From assembly GCF_002153425.1 (NCBI RefSeq), contig NZ_KZ119600.1, forward strand, positions 297,276-361,275: 64,000 nucleotides of DNA, written 5' to 3'. The notes under the pieces are model-generated. The model had not been told where the DNA came from and made no database searches. It was given only the letters and a program-made list of their open reading frames with translations. Of this stretch, positions 25,826-35,636 are shown one piece after another (position 1 is the first letter of the stretch; every line of letters begins with the position of its first letter). The translations under genes were made by a program, and so were the position numbers. The stretch is from Litchfieldia alkalitelluris. GTDB lineage: Bacteria > Bacillota > Bacilli > Bacillales > Salisediminibacteriaceae.

Positions 25826-26505
25826 TGGAACAATCAATCTTAGAGCTGAAGAGTGTTTCAAAGGATTTCGGTGATGGAAATAGCACAATTAGAGTTTTGA
25901 AAAAAATTAACTTAACAGTAAATAAAGGTGAGTTCATTGCGATTGTAGGACCATCAGGGTCTGGGAAAAGTACCTTACTATCCATTATTGGTGCACTACT
26001 GACACCGACGGTAGGGGAAATAACCATTGATCAACAAATTGTTCATCAACAATATAACAAGAAGCTTAATCAAATTAGAGCTAAGAAAATCGGCTTCATT
26101 TTTCAATCACCAAATCTCATTCCTTATTTAGATGTGTATAGTCAATTACGGATCGTTGCTCACATTGCAAAGATAGATAATAGGCAAGGGGAACGAAGAG
26201 CTCAAGAACTATTAAAGCGGTTGGACTTAAGTCATAGAATGAGAAATTATCCTAATGAGCTCTCAGGGGGAGAAAAGCAAAGGGTGGCCATTGCAAGAGC
26301 GTTTATGAGTGATCCATCCGTTATTCTGGCAGATGAACCAACAGCGAGTTTGGATTCTGTTAGAGGTAGAAACGTCGTGGAGATGATCTCACAGGAAGTT
26401 AAATCAAGTAATAAGGCAGCTATCATGGTTACACACGATGAAAGAATGTTAGACTTATGTGACAGAGTGTATAACATGGAGGATGGCTTATTGTCACAGA
26501 AATAA
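25825..26505 (+). CDS. ABC transporter ATP-binding protein (LolD/MacB type)
   Basis: This 226-residue ATPase is coupled to the permease before it. It contains Walker A GPSGSGKST, the Q-loop FQSPNLIPY, signature LSGGEKQRV, Walker B VILADEPTASLD and the switch His in VTHDERM. All motifs are intact. With the permease it should form a homodimeric half-transporter of the MacB/BceAB class. A terminator-like hairpin follows at 26522, then the sensor genes. Confidence 0.9.
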   Translation: MEQSILELKSVSKDFGDGNSTIRVLKKINLTVNKGEFIAIVGPSGSGKSTLLSIIGALLTPTVGEITIDQQIVHQQYNKKLNQIRAKKIGFIFQSPNLIPYLDVYSQLRIVAHIAKIDNRQGERRAQELLKRLDLSHRMRNYPNELSGGEKQRVAIARAFMSDPSVILADEPTASLDSVRGRNVVEMISQEVKSSNKAAIMVTHDERMLDLCDRVYNMEDGLLSQK

Positions 26506-26521
26506 AAAAATACTACTATTG

Positions 26522-26552
26522 AAATGCAGTTGGAAATCAACTGCATTTTAAG
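26522..26552. terminator. Hairpin between the transporter and sensor genes
   Basis: AAATGCAGTTG (26522-26532) pairs with CAACTGCATTT (26538-26548), followed by TTA. It separates the ABC genes from the two-component genes. Confidence 0.65.
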
Positions 26553-26628
26553 TATGATTAGTGAAATGAATCAATTGAAAGAAAAAATGTGTATTGTATA
26601 AAATTTATAAAGGTAGTGGTAAAACGAT

Positions 26629-27732
26629 ATGACTATCAAAAAACGATTAATTCTTTCAAATATAGGTATGATTATTATTCCTATCGTAGCATTTCTTGCT
26701 ATAGAAATAATGCTAGGTTATATCTTTTACCTTTGGGTAGGTGGAGCAATAAGGGATAATCTAGAATTATTTCTATCACTTCGAATTATTGGAATGTTGT
26801 TGGTTATCATCGTAACAAATGGTATGTTAACTTATTTTGTTTCACAAAGTATTATAAGGCCTATTCAAGAGTTAATGAATGCTGCAAAAGAAATAAGTAA
26901 TGGTAATCTGGATTATAAAATGGAAGTGAACAATAAAAAAGATGAGCTAGATCAGTTAACTGCGGATTTTGAAGCGATGCGTTTGAAGTTAAAGAAAGCA
27001 CAGGAATTACAGAATATCTATGAGGAGAATCAGAAAGAGTTAATTGCGAGTATTTCCCATGACTTAAAGACCCCGATTACATCTATAAGGGGATATGTAA
27101 AGGGGATTCAGGATGGGGTAGCTAATACTCCCGACAAGTTAGATCGTTATATGAAAACAATAGATCAGAAAGCACAGGGGATGAATCAATTAATAGAAGA
27201 ACTTTTTCTATATTCTAAGCTAGATTTACAAAGTGTTCCTTTCGACTTTGAAGAGCTTGATTTGAATGCTTATTTGAAAGATTATATCGAAGAAATAAAC
27301 TTTGATCTGGAAAAAGAGGGAGTAGCAGTTACTTATAACAAAAATGAAGGAGATGTTTATACTGTCTATGCAGATCGAGATAAAATAAAACGTGTACTGG
27401 ACAATATAATTCAAAATAGCCTGAGGTATATGAATAAAGAAATAAAGCAGTTAAAAATTTCTCTAGTAGAAGAGGACGTTCAGGTTCTAGTAGAGATAAT
27501 GGACAATGGAATAGGGATCAAGGAAGATTTGCTTCCTTTTATCTTTGATAGATTTTATCGAATCGACTCCTCTAGAAGCTTAGAAACAGGTGGGAGCGGG
27601 TTAGGGTTAGCTATTGTGAAGAAAATTGTAGAGGAACATCGTGGAACAATATGGGCTCAGAGCCGTTTAGGAGAAGGAACTAGTGTTATCTTCACATTAC
27701 CTAAGCCAACAAAGGAGGACAATTATGAGTAA
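26629..27732 (+). CDS. Sensor histidine kinase
   Basis: This 367-residue kinase has two membrane helices (about residues 10-33 and 48-75) with a short loop between them. A HAMP domain (85-140, IIRPIQELMNAAKEISNGNL) and HisKA with the phospho-accepting His in SISHDLKTPI follow. HATPase_c comes last, with N box IIQNSLRYM, DNGIGI and GGSGLGLAIV. The tiny sensor loop suggests that it senses within the membrane or through the adjacent ABC transporter. The 3' end overlaps the response regulator gene by 8 nt. Confidence 0.9.
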   Translation: MTIKKRLILSNIGMIIIPIVAFLAIEIMLGYIFYLWVGGAIRDNLELFLSLRIIGMLLVIIVTNGMLTYFVSQSIIRPIQELMNAAKEISNGNLDYKMEVNNKKDELDQLTADFEAMRLKLKKAQELQNIYEENQKELIASISHDLKTPITSIRGYVKGIQDGVANTPDKLDRYMKTIDQKAQGMNQLIEELFLYSKLDLQSVPFDFEELDLNAYLKDYIEEINFDLEKEGVAVTYNKNEGDVYTVYADRDKIKRVLDNIIQNSLRYMNKEIKQLKISLVEEDVQVLVEIMDNGIGIKEDLLPFIFDRFYRIDSSRSLETGGSGLGLAIVKKIVEEHRGTIWAQSRLGEGTSVIFTLPKPTKEDNYE

Positions 27733-28411
27733 AATACTCATCATTGAAGATGAACAGAGCATCGCAGAATTAGAGAGAGATTATTTAGAGGTAAATGGAT
27801 TTGAAAGTGATATAGCAAAAAATGGAGAAGAAGGTTTGAAAAAAGCATTAGAAGGAAATTATCAGCTAATTATACTTGATTTAATGTTGCCAGGTATAGA
27901 TGGTTTTGACCTTTGTAAGAAGATTAGAGCACAATTAAATATTCCTATTTTAATGGTGACGGCGCGGAAAGAAGATATTGATATTATTCGAGGATTTGAT
28001 AGAGGGGCAGATGACTATATCGAAAAGCCATTCAATCCAAATGAATTAGTAGCCAGAGTAAAAGCTCATATATCAAGGTATAAACGACTAGTCAATAGTG
28101 AACCAAACGATCATTCTATTCAAGTTAGGGGGTTGGTCATCGATAAAAGCTCCCGTAAAGTTTTCTTAAATCAAGAAGAAAAAACTCTAAGGGGAAAAGA
28201 ATTTGATTTGCTTTTCTTTTTAGCTTCAAATCCAAATCAAGTGTTTAGTAAGGACCATTTATTTGAACGAGTGTGGGGTTACGATTCTATGGGGGATATC
28301 TCTACAGTTACTGTACACATTAGAAGAATTAGAGAGAAAATTGAAGTTGATCCGTCTAACCCAGAGTATATTGAAACAATATGGGGCGTGGGTTATCGAT
28401 TTTTATCATAA
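27725..28411 (+). CDS. OmpR/PhoB-family response regulator
   Basis: The start is the ATG at 27725, seven bases after AAAGGAGG. A longer frame from 27683 lies inside the kinase gene and has no ribosome site. The product is 228 residues: receiver domain with ILIIEDEQ, phospho-Asp in LIILDLMLPG, T in VTARKED and K in EKPFNPNE; then a winged-helix DNA-binding domain ending ETIWGVGYRFL. It pairs with the overlapping kinase and probably controls the ABC transporter upstream. Confidence 0.92.
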   Translation: MSKILIIEDEQSIAELERDYLEVNGFESDIAKNGEEGLKKALEGNYQLIILDLMLPGIDGFDLCKKIRAQLNIPILMVTARKEDIDIIRGFDRGADDYIEKPFNPNELVARVKAHISRYKRLVNSEPNDHSIQVRGLVIDKSSRKVFLNQEEKTLRGKEFDLLFFLASNPNQVFSKDHLFERVWGYDSMGDISTVTVHIRRIREKIEVDPSNPEYIETIWGVGYRFLS

Positions 28412-28413
28412 AC

Positions 28414-28452
28414 AAAAGCTACTGACCTAAATTAGGGGCGGTAGCTTTTCTT
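28414..28452 (+). terminator. Rho-independent terminator
   Basis: AAAAGCTAC (28414-28422) pairs with GTAGCTTTT (28441-28449). It ends the two-component operon. Confidence 0.65.
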
Positions 28453-28578
28453 ATACTCTGATCCATCTATATTTAAGGATTATTTAATAATTTGTTAAGA
28501 GTCTATTTAGAACTACTCGGTATCCTTTAAATAGATCACTTCTTTAGTATACAAGTGATAATACAAGGAGGAAATAGA

Positions 28579-29007
28579 ATGAAAACAAACAAACAGCAAG
28601 TAAATGTTATATATGTTTTAGGCATTGCAATTTCTACAATGTTGATCTTATTTGGAACCATAACATCTATTTCATTATGGATAGATGGTTATCAACTACG
28701 GAGCGTTATGGGCAGCTTGCTCTTTGTTATTATAGGTGGAATGCTCTTAGTTTTTCTATTGTTGATACTAGAGACCAAAAAGTCATACGGCATGAATCAG
28801 CTCATTGCAGCAGGTTATTCCATTGGCATTGGACTTATCCTTTTTAGTATTTTTGTTGGTGTAAACTCTGGAACTACGATGAATAGCTGGGAAATAGCCC
28901 TTTCATCCGGAATGCTCTTCTTTACTAGCGGAGTTGGGATTTTGGTTGCTTTACTAGTAGGGTTTGGGTGGAAAAAGAATAAGGAAATAAGTGGGGAAAG
29001 CGAATGA
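28579..29007 (+). CDS. Four-helix membrane protein, unknown function
   Basis: The start is the ATG at 28579, six bases after AAGGAGG; an in-frame GTG at 28555 lies upstream of that site. The 142-residue product has four hydrophobic segments (about residues 10-32, 42-66, 76-100 and 106-132) and no recognisable motif. It overlaps the next small membrane gene by 4 nt. The two may be accessory parts of the preceding transporter-sensor system, but a terminator separates them, so this is weak. Confidence 0.6.
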   Translation: MKTNKQQVNVIYVLGIAISTMLILFGTITSISLWIDGYQLRSVMGSLLFVIIGGMLLVFLLLILETKKSYGMNQLIAAGYSIGIGLILFSIFVGVNSGTTMNSWEIALSSGMLFFTSGVGILVALLVGFGWKKNKEISGESE

Positions 29008-29198
29008 GAACAATAATCATCATATTTTTCGGATTGTTATTTGGATTTTTACTGGGGATAGTTATTGGTGGTTTTAGGCTATGGGAACCATATCATGTAT
29101 TAGGGGTTATAACCTCCCCACATTATTTGGCATTATTCTTTGCTATTATATTGCCAGTATTAGATGTGAAGTTCTTTCCTAAGGATAAAGAAAAATAG
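29004..29198 (+). CDS. Small membrane protein, unknown function
   Basis: This 64-residue protein has two hydrophobic stretches (residues 2-22 and 34-55) and a charged tail, KDKEK. Its ATG lies within the previous gene (ATGA overlap), indicating coupled translation. The size, two-helix plan and coupling are the only information available. It is probably real because ATGA overlaps like this are typical of operons. Confidence 0.55.
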   Translation: MRTIIIIFFGLLFGFLLGIVIGGFRLWEPYHVLGVITSPHYLALFFAIILPVLDVKFFPKDKEK

Positions 29199-29414
29199 TT
29201 GATACCATTTTGCATATGTAACCAAGTGAAAACGGTAAAACCTCAAACAAATAAAATAGAGTAAGCTTTGAAAAGTTGGTTTCCAATTATTTTTATCAAA
29301 TAACCTAATTAATTACTATAGATAAATAGTATATTCGTGTTTTTTTTAATTCCACTGAATATCTAGTTATATAATCATCCGTAAAATTAATAAGAACATA
29401 GTATAGTAGGAAAC

Positions 29415-29442
29415 CTCCTTTAGAGTAAAGGAGATGGAGGTG
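29415..29442 (+). promoter_or_regulatory. Hairpin covering the first of two ribosome sites
   Basis: CTCCTTT (29415-29421) can pair with AAAGGAG (29427-29433), the ribosome site nearest the ATG at 29434. A second GGAGGTG (29437-29443) serves the TTG at 29452. The arrangement could modulate start choice. Confidence 0.35.
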
Positions 29443-30591
29443 AAGAATACATTGACACCATTATATAAATTACGCCAACCTGCGAATCAAGCATATATTA
29501 AACCAGTAGTAGGCGTATTTGTAAGTCGTTCTGTTATTCGAAAACTATTAGATCAAAATTCCCTTTTTAGGATTAATGAGCTTCGTCAAGCAAATCATGT
29601 GGCAGGTGTAGAGCTGTACTTCTTTTCCATTAAAGATGCTGATATAAATAAAAAGACCATAAAGGGAACTTATTATTGTAATGACACTGATAAATGGACA
29701 CAAAAGATATTTCCTTTACCCGACGTAATGTATAATCGGCGATCTGCGGGGAAGATAAGTGTTCAAGTGTTTCGAGATCAGCTAATAGAGTACGGCTGTT
29801 TATTGCTGAATCCAGTTGCTGATTTTGATAAGTGGGACCAGCATTTTCAATTATTACAGCACAGGGATATAGCAAAACACTTGCCTGTCACTATACCATA
29901 TAAAAATATAGATAGTTTAAAAGAAATGTTGGTATTGCACGATAAAGTATATATTAAGCCTCGAATTGGGCGGTATAGTCGTTATGTTATCCGTGTTAGT
30001 AAGCTACTAAAAGGGGGGTATGAATATTGTTATTACGATAAAAAACTTGTGGTCAAGTATGTGGATAGTCTATATGAGCTTCACCATAGGCTGTCTACAA
30101 TATTAAACGGAAGAGATTCGATTATACAACAGGCCATCGAAAGTGACTATCATAGCCAAGATCGTATAACAGATATGCGAGCAGAGGTTCAGCGTAATAG
30201 TAATGGAAAACTAGAGGTCGTTGCTATATCAGTGCGGGTAGGGGATTTAGGTTCACCTGTTACAAGTATGCGGACAAATGCTAGTGTTTACTCTTTGGAG
30301 AAGTATTTTAAAGTGATGCACGATTATACGGATGAACAATTTAACCGATTAAAGGGTAGAATCGTTCGGTTTCTTGTAAAAATATATACCGGTGTTGAGG
30401 GAGTCCATGGGACTTTTGGTGAATTGGGGATTGATTTAGTATTGGATAATGCTGACAATCCCTGGCTTATAGAATGTAACGCCAAATCAGCCAAGGTTGC
30501 CTTAATTGAATCTTATGATAAAAAGACTATACGTAGGGCCTTCATCAATCCTCTCGCTTATGCTAAATACCTTGCAATAAATAAGAAATGA
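29434..30591 (+). CDS. YheC/YheD-family spore coat-associated ATP-grasp protein
   Basis: This 385-residue protein (379 if the TTG at 29452 is used) belongs to the YheC/D family with an ATP-grasp fold. YNRRSAGKISVQVF in the first half, YIKPRIGRYSRYV (ATP binding), DMRAEVQ, and GELGIDLVLDNADNPWLIECN with the metal-binding acidic residues all fit. NPLAYAKYL ends the domain. YheC and YheD are found in Bacillus spore coats, and the family occurs only in endospore formers, which supports the host assignment. It lies next to a polysaccharide cluster with Sps-like members, consistent with spore-surface assembly. Confidence 0.85.
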   Translation: MEVKNTLTPLYKLRQPANQAYIKPVVGVFVSRSVIRKLLDQNSLFRINELRQANHVAGVELYFFSIKDADINKKTIKGTYYCNDTDKWTQKIFPLPDVMYNRRSAGKISVQVFRDQLIEYGCLLLNPVADFDKWDQHFQLLQHRDIAKHLPVTIPYKNIDSLKEMLVLHDKVYIKPRIGRYSRYVIRVSKLLKGGYEYCYYDKKLVVKYVDSLYELHHRLSTILNGRDSIIQQAIESDYHSQDRITDMRAEVQRNSNGKLEVVAISVRVGDLGSPVTSMRTNASVYSLEKYFKVMHDYTDEQFNRLKGRIVRFLVKIYTGVEGVHGTFGELGIDLVLDNADNPWLIECNAKSAKVALIESYDKKTIRRAFINPLAYAKYLAINKK

Positions 30592-30648
30592 ATTAGTCTA
30601 AGCGTCGATTATCTATCTAGATTAATGGCCTTTACGCTATAACGAAAA

Positions 30649-30672
30649 ATGGTCCTCTTAATTGAAGACCAT
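30649..30672. terminator. Hairpin between convergent genes
   Basis: ATGGTC (30649-30654) pairs with GACCAT (30667-30672), with further TC/GA pairing inside. It may terminate both convergent transcripts; the U run is weak. Confidence 0.4.
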
Positions 30673-30777
30673 CTTCACGTATTGTTTTTGGGTATAGTCT
30701 AACGTTCTTTTCCTAGTATATCGTATGCTTAATGACGTCTTGGACATATTGTTTTTATACTGAATTCAAATTATCGC

Positions 30778-31797
30778 TTAATGATCAACAAGTACTGAAG
30801 TAATTAGTTCGTCCTTGTCTAAATTAAAATTAGCTTTTTTACCAATTACGGAAAAGTAAAGTAGATAAGGATCTTGAAGTGTAGTAACCGATGTACGTTT
30901 AAATCCTAAATCATGTTCTCGAATTATTTGCCCCTTCGTAATGTGACGATTCGATACTAATGCTTTTTTCATAGGTCCAATTTGTCTTTGCGTCAGTTGG
31001 TCATCTGGAATGAACCTACTCTTATTAGTCACAGTTTCAACAAAGGATAGGTTTTCTAGTATCCCTTTTAACCTTTTTGGGTGAACAGACGATTCGTAAT
31101 CTACACGCTTCACGCCAGGGCTTACAGTGATATGTTTTTCAAAAATTCGACATCCATAAATATAGGCATACTCCATGAGCTTTGTGTCTAAGCTACTATC
31201 CCATTCTGTATGATCGGCATACCCGACTGGACACTGGAAATACTCAGAGAGTGACTTGATTTTGGATAATTCAATTTTTGAAACATCTGTTGGGTAATTT
31301 TGATAGCCATACATGAGATAAATCTCACGGTTTTGTTTTGATTTTAAGTGATCTATTGTCCTTTCTAATTCAGTTGTGTTTACCCCACTTAAACTAATAA
31401 ATACAGGGAAACTAGTTTCGTTTATTCGATCTAACAGAGGGATATCATTAATTGATGTACCGTGTATGCTAACGGCATCACAATTTTCATAATCTAATAT
31501 ATCGACACTATCCATATCATCTAGCAAACAAATGACATCCAAATCATGCCTTTTTGCTTCTTTTAGTATTTTCGACCATTCATTTTTATTAAAAACCCAA
31601 TTTTTAACAACTGGGTACAAATTGTGATCACTTGTCATATATTGATCAAGATTCGTTAACAGATGGAATTTAATAGCATGAGCAAACCCTTTTGTTTCTT
31701 GAATAAGCTTTAAAAGATACTGTTGATCCCCTTCGTGTATATAAGCTGTTTCTGCAATGAGATAGGGAGATGATTTCAGTAAAAACGGATTGGTCAT
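30778..31797 (-). CDS. NeuB/SpsE-type nonulosonic acid synthase, first copy
   Basis: I place the start at the ATG at 31797, seven bases after GAGGTG; longer frames reach 31815. The product is about 339 residues. It has the NeuB TIM barrel (YLIAETAYIHEGD, AIKFHLL, DCPVGYADHTEW-type sequence reading CPVGYADH, FEKHITVSP) and a C-terminal SAF antifreeze-like domain (ALVSNRHITKGQIIREHDLG). These enzymes condense phosphoenolpyruvate with an N-acyl amino sugar to make a sialic-acid-like nine-carbon acid. It diverges from the typical sequence more than the second copy at 40675, and resembles B. subtilis SpsE in context. It is transcribed alone, away from the rest of the cluster. Confidence 0.82.
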   Translation of the reverse strand: MTNPFLLKSSPYLIAETAYIHEGDQQYLLKLIQETKGFAHAIKFHLLTNLDQYMTSDHNLYPVVKNWVFNKNEWSKILKEAKRHDLDVICLLDDMDSVDILDYENCDAVSIHGTSINDIPLLDRINETSFPVFISLSGVNTTELERTIDHLKSKQNREIYLMYGYQNYPTDVSKIELSKIKSLSEYFQCPVGYADHTEWDSSLDTKLMEYAYIYGCRIFEKHITVSPGVKRVDYESSVHPKRLKGILENLSFVETVTNKSRFIPDDQLTQRQIGPMKKALVSNRHITKGQIIREHDLGFKRTSVTTLQDPYLLYFSVIGKKANFNLDKDELITSVLVDH

Positions 31798-31948
31798 TAT
31801 CATACACCTCTTCAAAATATTTATTTTATATCCTATACAGATTTTATTTAGATGTTACTTCAAATAAATGGGGGATAGTGCATATTTAATTAAGTATTAT
31901 AAATTCATAAAATGAATGGGAGTGTTCAGGATGTACGGAGGAGAAGTT

Positions 31949-33397
31949 TTGAATGCGCATTTAATTTTAAGATATGGATTAACAAAAGAATTTTTTGAAA
32001 CATTTCGTTCAGTTACTTTTTCTAGGATTGAACTTCCGCTGCTTATGGTACTTGAATATTATAAATATATCCAACCGATTGTGGATAAAAATATATCAAA
32101 TCGAAAGTATAGGAGACAAAAGCGCTATCCCTTCAAGTCTATGAAAGACGTACAAAGAGTTTTATTTCGAAGTCCACCCCCGATCAAAAAATTAGACAGG
32201 AATAAAGAAAGAAAAGCTATTCTAATGCCTGCTGCTTTCCTACCTCTTGCCCTTAAACATCTTAAAAAAGATCATGTAATTTTAATCGTTTCAACCAAAA
32301 AGGATACACTCCTCTTGCAAAAATACAAACTTCCTTCCAACTTTGAAGTTTTTTATATTGGAAAAGAAATGAAATCCATAGAGATTTCAAACAAAAGAAG
32401 GGGGAGAATGGAAAAGATAATAAGAGAAATTTGTCTAGAGAATAAAACACACGAGGTTTTCGGTACACCATCATTTCAAGAATGGCTGATAAAAAAAAGC
32501 TTAAAAGTAATGAAAGAAATGAAGCTTCTAAAGGGGTTAATCCGTCAAAAGCCTATTGGTTTGATACTGCATCATGCAGAACTATCAAGTACAGGAGGGG
32601 CGCTATCTTTACTCGCATTAAGATATGAGCTTCCATTTATTAATGTTCAGTATAATTTAACAACTGATGTGTCAATAATCCCCTCGCGTGCATCTCAATA
32701 TTGTGTATGGGGAAATCATAGTCAAAATTGGTTAATGAGTAAAGGGATTCCAAAAACTAAGATTCATAAAGTCGGTAGTCTGCGTTTTGAAATTGAAAAC
32801 AATACAACCAAGGTAAAACGTCAAGACCTTATGAAAGAGTTAAAAATACCAACCAATCATCAGATTGTGCTCTGGACCACACAACCATTCCCAGAGGAGA
32901 TCAATAGACTGATTTTACAGTGGATAAAAATGTCAATTAAGGATCGTCCATTTACTGTAATCATTAAACCACACCCAAATGACAAACTAGATTATCGCAA
33001 TCTAATAAATGGAGCGGATCAAAACATTCTTTTACCAACTAATTACGAGTTATATGATTTACTAGTAAACGCTGACTATTGTATGACTGTATCCTCAAAT
33101 ACGGCAGTCGAGGCTGCGACAGAAAACAAAGGTATTTTCGTATTACAACCTCCAATGAAGTATGACTTCTTTCAAAACTATAACGGCTATCATGAACATT
33201 TAGTGAAAGCCAATGCAGGGGTAGTCATAAAAAATGAACGCAATATGAAGCATTTACTAAAGGAACTGGCTGTGAACCCCCAGTATCAAAAATCATTAAT
33301 TAAAAAGAGTCAGCAGTTTGCTTTAGAAACCGTTGATCAAAGGGGAAATGCCACTGACCGAATATGTCAGTTGATTCGTACATTACAAGCTAATTGA
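31949..33397 (+). CDS. Putative GT-B-fold surface polysaccharide transferase (SpsB-like)
   Basis: The strongest ribosome site is GGAGGAG before the TTG at 31949 (482 residues). In-frame ATGs at 31916 and 31931 are alternatives. The N-terminal half is basic and unassigned. The C-terminal half has the pattern YCVWGNHSQNWLMSKGIPKT, VGSLRFE, IIKPHPND and SSNTAVEAA, which recalls capsule and teichoic-acid GT-B transferases. It shares this plan with the protein at 34200-35555, suggesting paralogues. In a nonulosonate cluster it may transfer the CMP-activated sugar or glycerol-phosphate units. The activity cannot be read from the sequence. Confidence 0.6.
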   Translation: MNAHLILRYGLTKEFFETFRSVTFSRIELPLLMVLEYYKYIQPIVDKNISNRKYRRQKRYPFKSMKDVQRVLFRSPPPIKKLDRNKERKAILMPAAFLPLALKHLKKDHVILIVSTKKDTLLLQKYKLPSNFEVFYIGKEMKSIEISNKRRGRMEKIIREICLENKTHEVFGTPSFQEWLIKKSLKVMKEMKLLKGLIRQKPIGLILHHAELSSTGGALSLLALRYELPFINVQYNLTTDVSIIPSRASQYCVWGNHSQNWLMSKGIPKTKIHKVGSLRFEIENNTTKVKRQDLMKELKIPTNHQIVLWTTQPFPEEINRLILQWIKMSIKDRPFTVIIKPHPNDKLDYRNLINGADQNILLPTNYELYDLLVNADYCMTVSSNTAVEAATENKGIFVLQPPMKYDFFQNYNGYHEHLVKANAGVVIKNERNMKHLLKELAVNPQYQKSLIKKSQQFALETVDQRGNATDRICQLIRTLQAN

Positions 33398-33413
33398 GAA
33401 AAGGAGGATATTT

Positions 33414-34166
33414 ATGAAAATAGGATTGTTAATTACAGCTAGGTTAAAGTCTACAAGACTTCCATTAAAAGCAATCTTGCCATTAAGAAATAAACCGGTC
33501 ATTGACTTAGTTATTGATCGAGCAAAAAGAGTAGAATATATAGATCAAGTTGTTTTATGTACGTCCTATCATCCCCAGGATAAACCACTAGTGGATCGCG
33601 CGAAGGTAAATGAAATTGACTATTTTATGGGTGATCCAGATGATGTGTTGATGCGTTTATACCGGGCTGCTACATTTTACGGTTTTGATTATATCATTTC
33701 CATTACTGGAGATAATCCGCTATTTTCGACTCACTACACCCATAAAATGATTGATTTGATTATTAGGGAAAAACCTGATTATATAAAAGTTCTAAAGTTA
33801 CCTTTGGGAATGTTTACGTACGGGGTAAGCTATTCCGCTCTAAAAACAGTGTGTGAACAGAAACAAATACGAGATACGGAAATTTGGGGAGAATGGTTTG
33901 AGAAAAATCAAGCATTTAACGTGCAAAATATCGTAGCTGATGAAAGGGACCAGGTAGATGCAAGACTAACATTGGACACTGAAGAAGATTATCAGATGCT
34001 AATGTCATTATCTGAACTTTTAACAGATGATCAATGGTATAGTGATCGCTGTATTGTACAATGCTTAAACAATAATAAAGATCTAATAAGAATAAATGAG
34101 GAAGTTGAACAGAAGAGTTTATCACCAGATGAAAAAAAACGAATACGTCAACATTGGAAACAATGA
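33414..34166 (+). CDS. SpsF-like cytidylyltransferase
   Basis: This 250-residue protein starts 17 bases after the previous stop, behind AAAGGAGG. ITARLKSTRLPLKAILPL is the nucleotide-binding signature of CMP-sugar synthetases and SpsF proteins. ISITGDNPLFS carries the metal-binding Asp, and RLTLDTEEDYQM is the conserved C-terminal box. It should activate a nonulosonic or related acid with CTP. No classical NeuA is present elsewhere in the window, so this is the best candidate for CMP activation of the NeuB products. Confidence 0.8.
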   Translation: MKIGLLITARLKSTRLPLKAILPLRNKPVIDLVIDRAKRVEYIDQVVLCTSYHPQDKPLVDRAKVNEIDYFMGDPDDVLMRLYRAATFYGFDYIISITGDNPLFSTHYTHKMIDLIIREKPDYIKVLKLPLGMFTYGVSYSALKTVCEQKQIRDTEIWGEWFEKNQAFNVQNIVADERDQVDARLTLDTEEDYQMLMSLSELLTDDQWYSDRCIVQCLNNNKDLIRINEEVEQKSLSPDEKKRIRQHWKQ

Positions 34167-34173
34167 TAAGAAG

Positions 34174-34226
34174 GAGCTGTGGCGAGAGATTTAGTTTAAT
34201 CAATTAATCAATCGCCACAGCTCTTT
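34174..34226. terminator. Bidirectional terminator between convergent genes
   Basis: GAGCTGTGGCGA (34174-34185) pairs perfectly with TCGCCACAGCTC (34212-34223) around a 26-base loop, followed by TTT. The right arm lies inside the 3' end of the minus-strand gene. Confidence 0.65.
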
Positions 34227-35555
34227 ATTCGTGATTTCCTTTTGGGAGTCTATACCATTTAAAACAAATTTTCGTTGGAGAGATTTGAGAAAAGTTGGAT
34301 TCTTTATCGATTGTAATATCATTTTTTTTATTTGTTTTGAAGAACGTAAAGGTCGGGGCTGTTTTTTCAAATAATACAATGGCGGTACGGTGCCATAAAA
34401 TACAACTGGCTTTTCAAGTATAAGGGCTTCATATGCAACAGATGAATATGGTGTAATGATCAGGTTTGATTGTATAATCATCTCTCTTAAAGGCTTTTTA
34501 CCATGAGCAACAATCGCTGAGCCCCTTTGAAGTAATAATTTTTTGTACATCTTTTTTTTTCTTTGATCAGGATGTAATTTATAGGTGACTTTGATGTTAT
34601 ATGGAATGTTAGAGATGGCCCGTTCTATCTTTTTAATTAGTTTCTTGTTGTACACATACCCAAGTGGTTGTAAGGCAACAAGTAAATTAAGATCATAATG
34701 TGATCTTTTTTTTGTGTACTTCCTATTCTTGGAGTTGGTATTTGAGCTACGGAAAAAAAGAGGAGCAGCAACTTTAATTTTGTTTTTGGGAGCTCCATGT
34801 GATATCAAATATTGTCTATGAGATTCTCCCCAAACAATATTTACATCTGCATTAACCGGGAGATGTGCCAACTCACCAAATATACCATGTTGAATATTAA
34901 CTGTTAATATCTTTCGGTTTTGAGCAAACGAAGTGACTAAGCAGCCATGCCGATTAATTGTTGAACCATAAACAGTAAGTTTAATTGGATATTGTTCAAA
35001 TAATGTTTGTACTTGACGAATCCGTTTTAATAGTCGTTGTAATCTTTTTTTCATCCATTCTATGAAAGTATTTGTTTTGAAATAATCGGGTGTGGAATTT
35101 GCAGACACGATATGCTCCAAATGTGTAAAAACAAGCCTTTCTTCTTCCGTTGGAATGTAAGATTCCCCTAACTTAGGGAGATAAATTAGGGGGCGACACT
35201 CCTTCACTTTTAACATTGTTTGATATTCCCTCTTATGGTGCGCTAGATAGATAAATGATTTGTTTTTAATCCCTTTTGTTATAGGGTATAACTCCGATCG
35301 TATTAATATATTTCCATCTACATGATGATCTGGATTTGAAGTAATGAGGTAGGGACGGCAAGCATCTTGAATCTTACTATTAAACGAGAAGTCTGTATTA
35401 TATTTAGTCATGTTTTGTTTATTTAAGAATTTTTGAAAATCTCTCAAGAGCAATAACGGTAAAGAGATTTTATTATATTGAAGCAACTTAAAAGTAAATA
35501 AAAATTCAATTGAAAAAAACCAAATGGTTCGGATTTTATGGTCCATGTTATTCAT
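34200..35555 (-). CDS. Putative GT-B-fold surface polysaccharide transferase, second copy
   Basis: This protein has 451 residues; the ATG at 35546 may be the true start, ten bases after AAGAGG. The C-terminal half contains VNIQHGIFGEL, NIVWGESHRQYLISHGAP, VTYKLHPDQRKKK and IITPYSSVAYEALILEKP. These match the GT-B layout of capsule and teichoic-acid polymerases and the plan of the protein at 31949-33397. The N-terminal half is basic and may lie against the membrane. It is followed upstream in the same transcript by the 4,6-dehydratase, so it probably acts on the same surface glycan. Confidence 0.6.
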   Translation of the reverse strand: MNNMDHKIRTIWFFSIEFLFTFKLLQYNKISLPLLLLRDFQKFLNKQNMTKYNTDFSFNSKIQDACRPYLITSNPDHHVDGNILIRSELYPITKGIKNKSFIYLAHHKREYQTMLKVKECRPLIYLPKLGESYIPTEEERLVFTHLEHIVSANSTPDYFKTNTFIEWMKKRLQRLLKRIRQVQTLFEQYPIKLTVYGSTINRHGCLVTSFAQNRKILTVNIQHGIFGELAHLPVNADVNIVWGESHRQYLISHGAPKNKIKVAAPLFFRSSNTNSKNRKYTKKRSHYDLNLLVALQPLGYVYNKKLIKKIERAISNIPYNIKVTYKLHPDQRKKKMYKKLLLQRGSAIVAHGKKPLREMIIQSNLIITPYSSVAYEALILEKPVVFYGTVPPLYYLKKQPRPLRSSKQIKKMILQSIKNPTFLKSLQRKFVLNGIDSQKEITNKELWRLIN

Positions 35556-35636
35556 CCTCTTGCTATGTTTCCCAATTGATCAGTTTCATAATCTCACTAA
35601 TTTCAATAGGTTTGACTTGGTTGGAACGATATGATG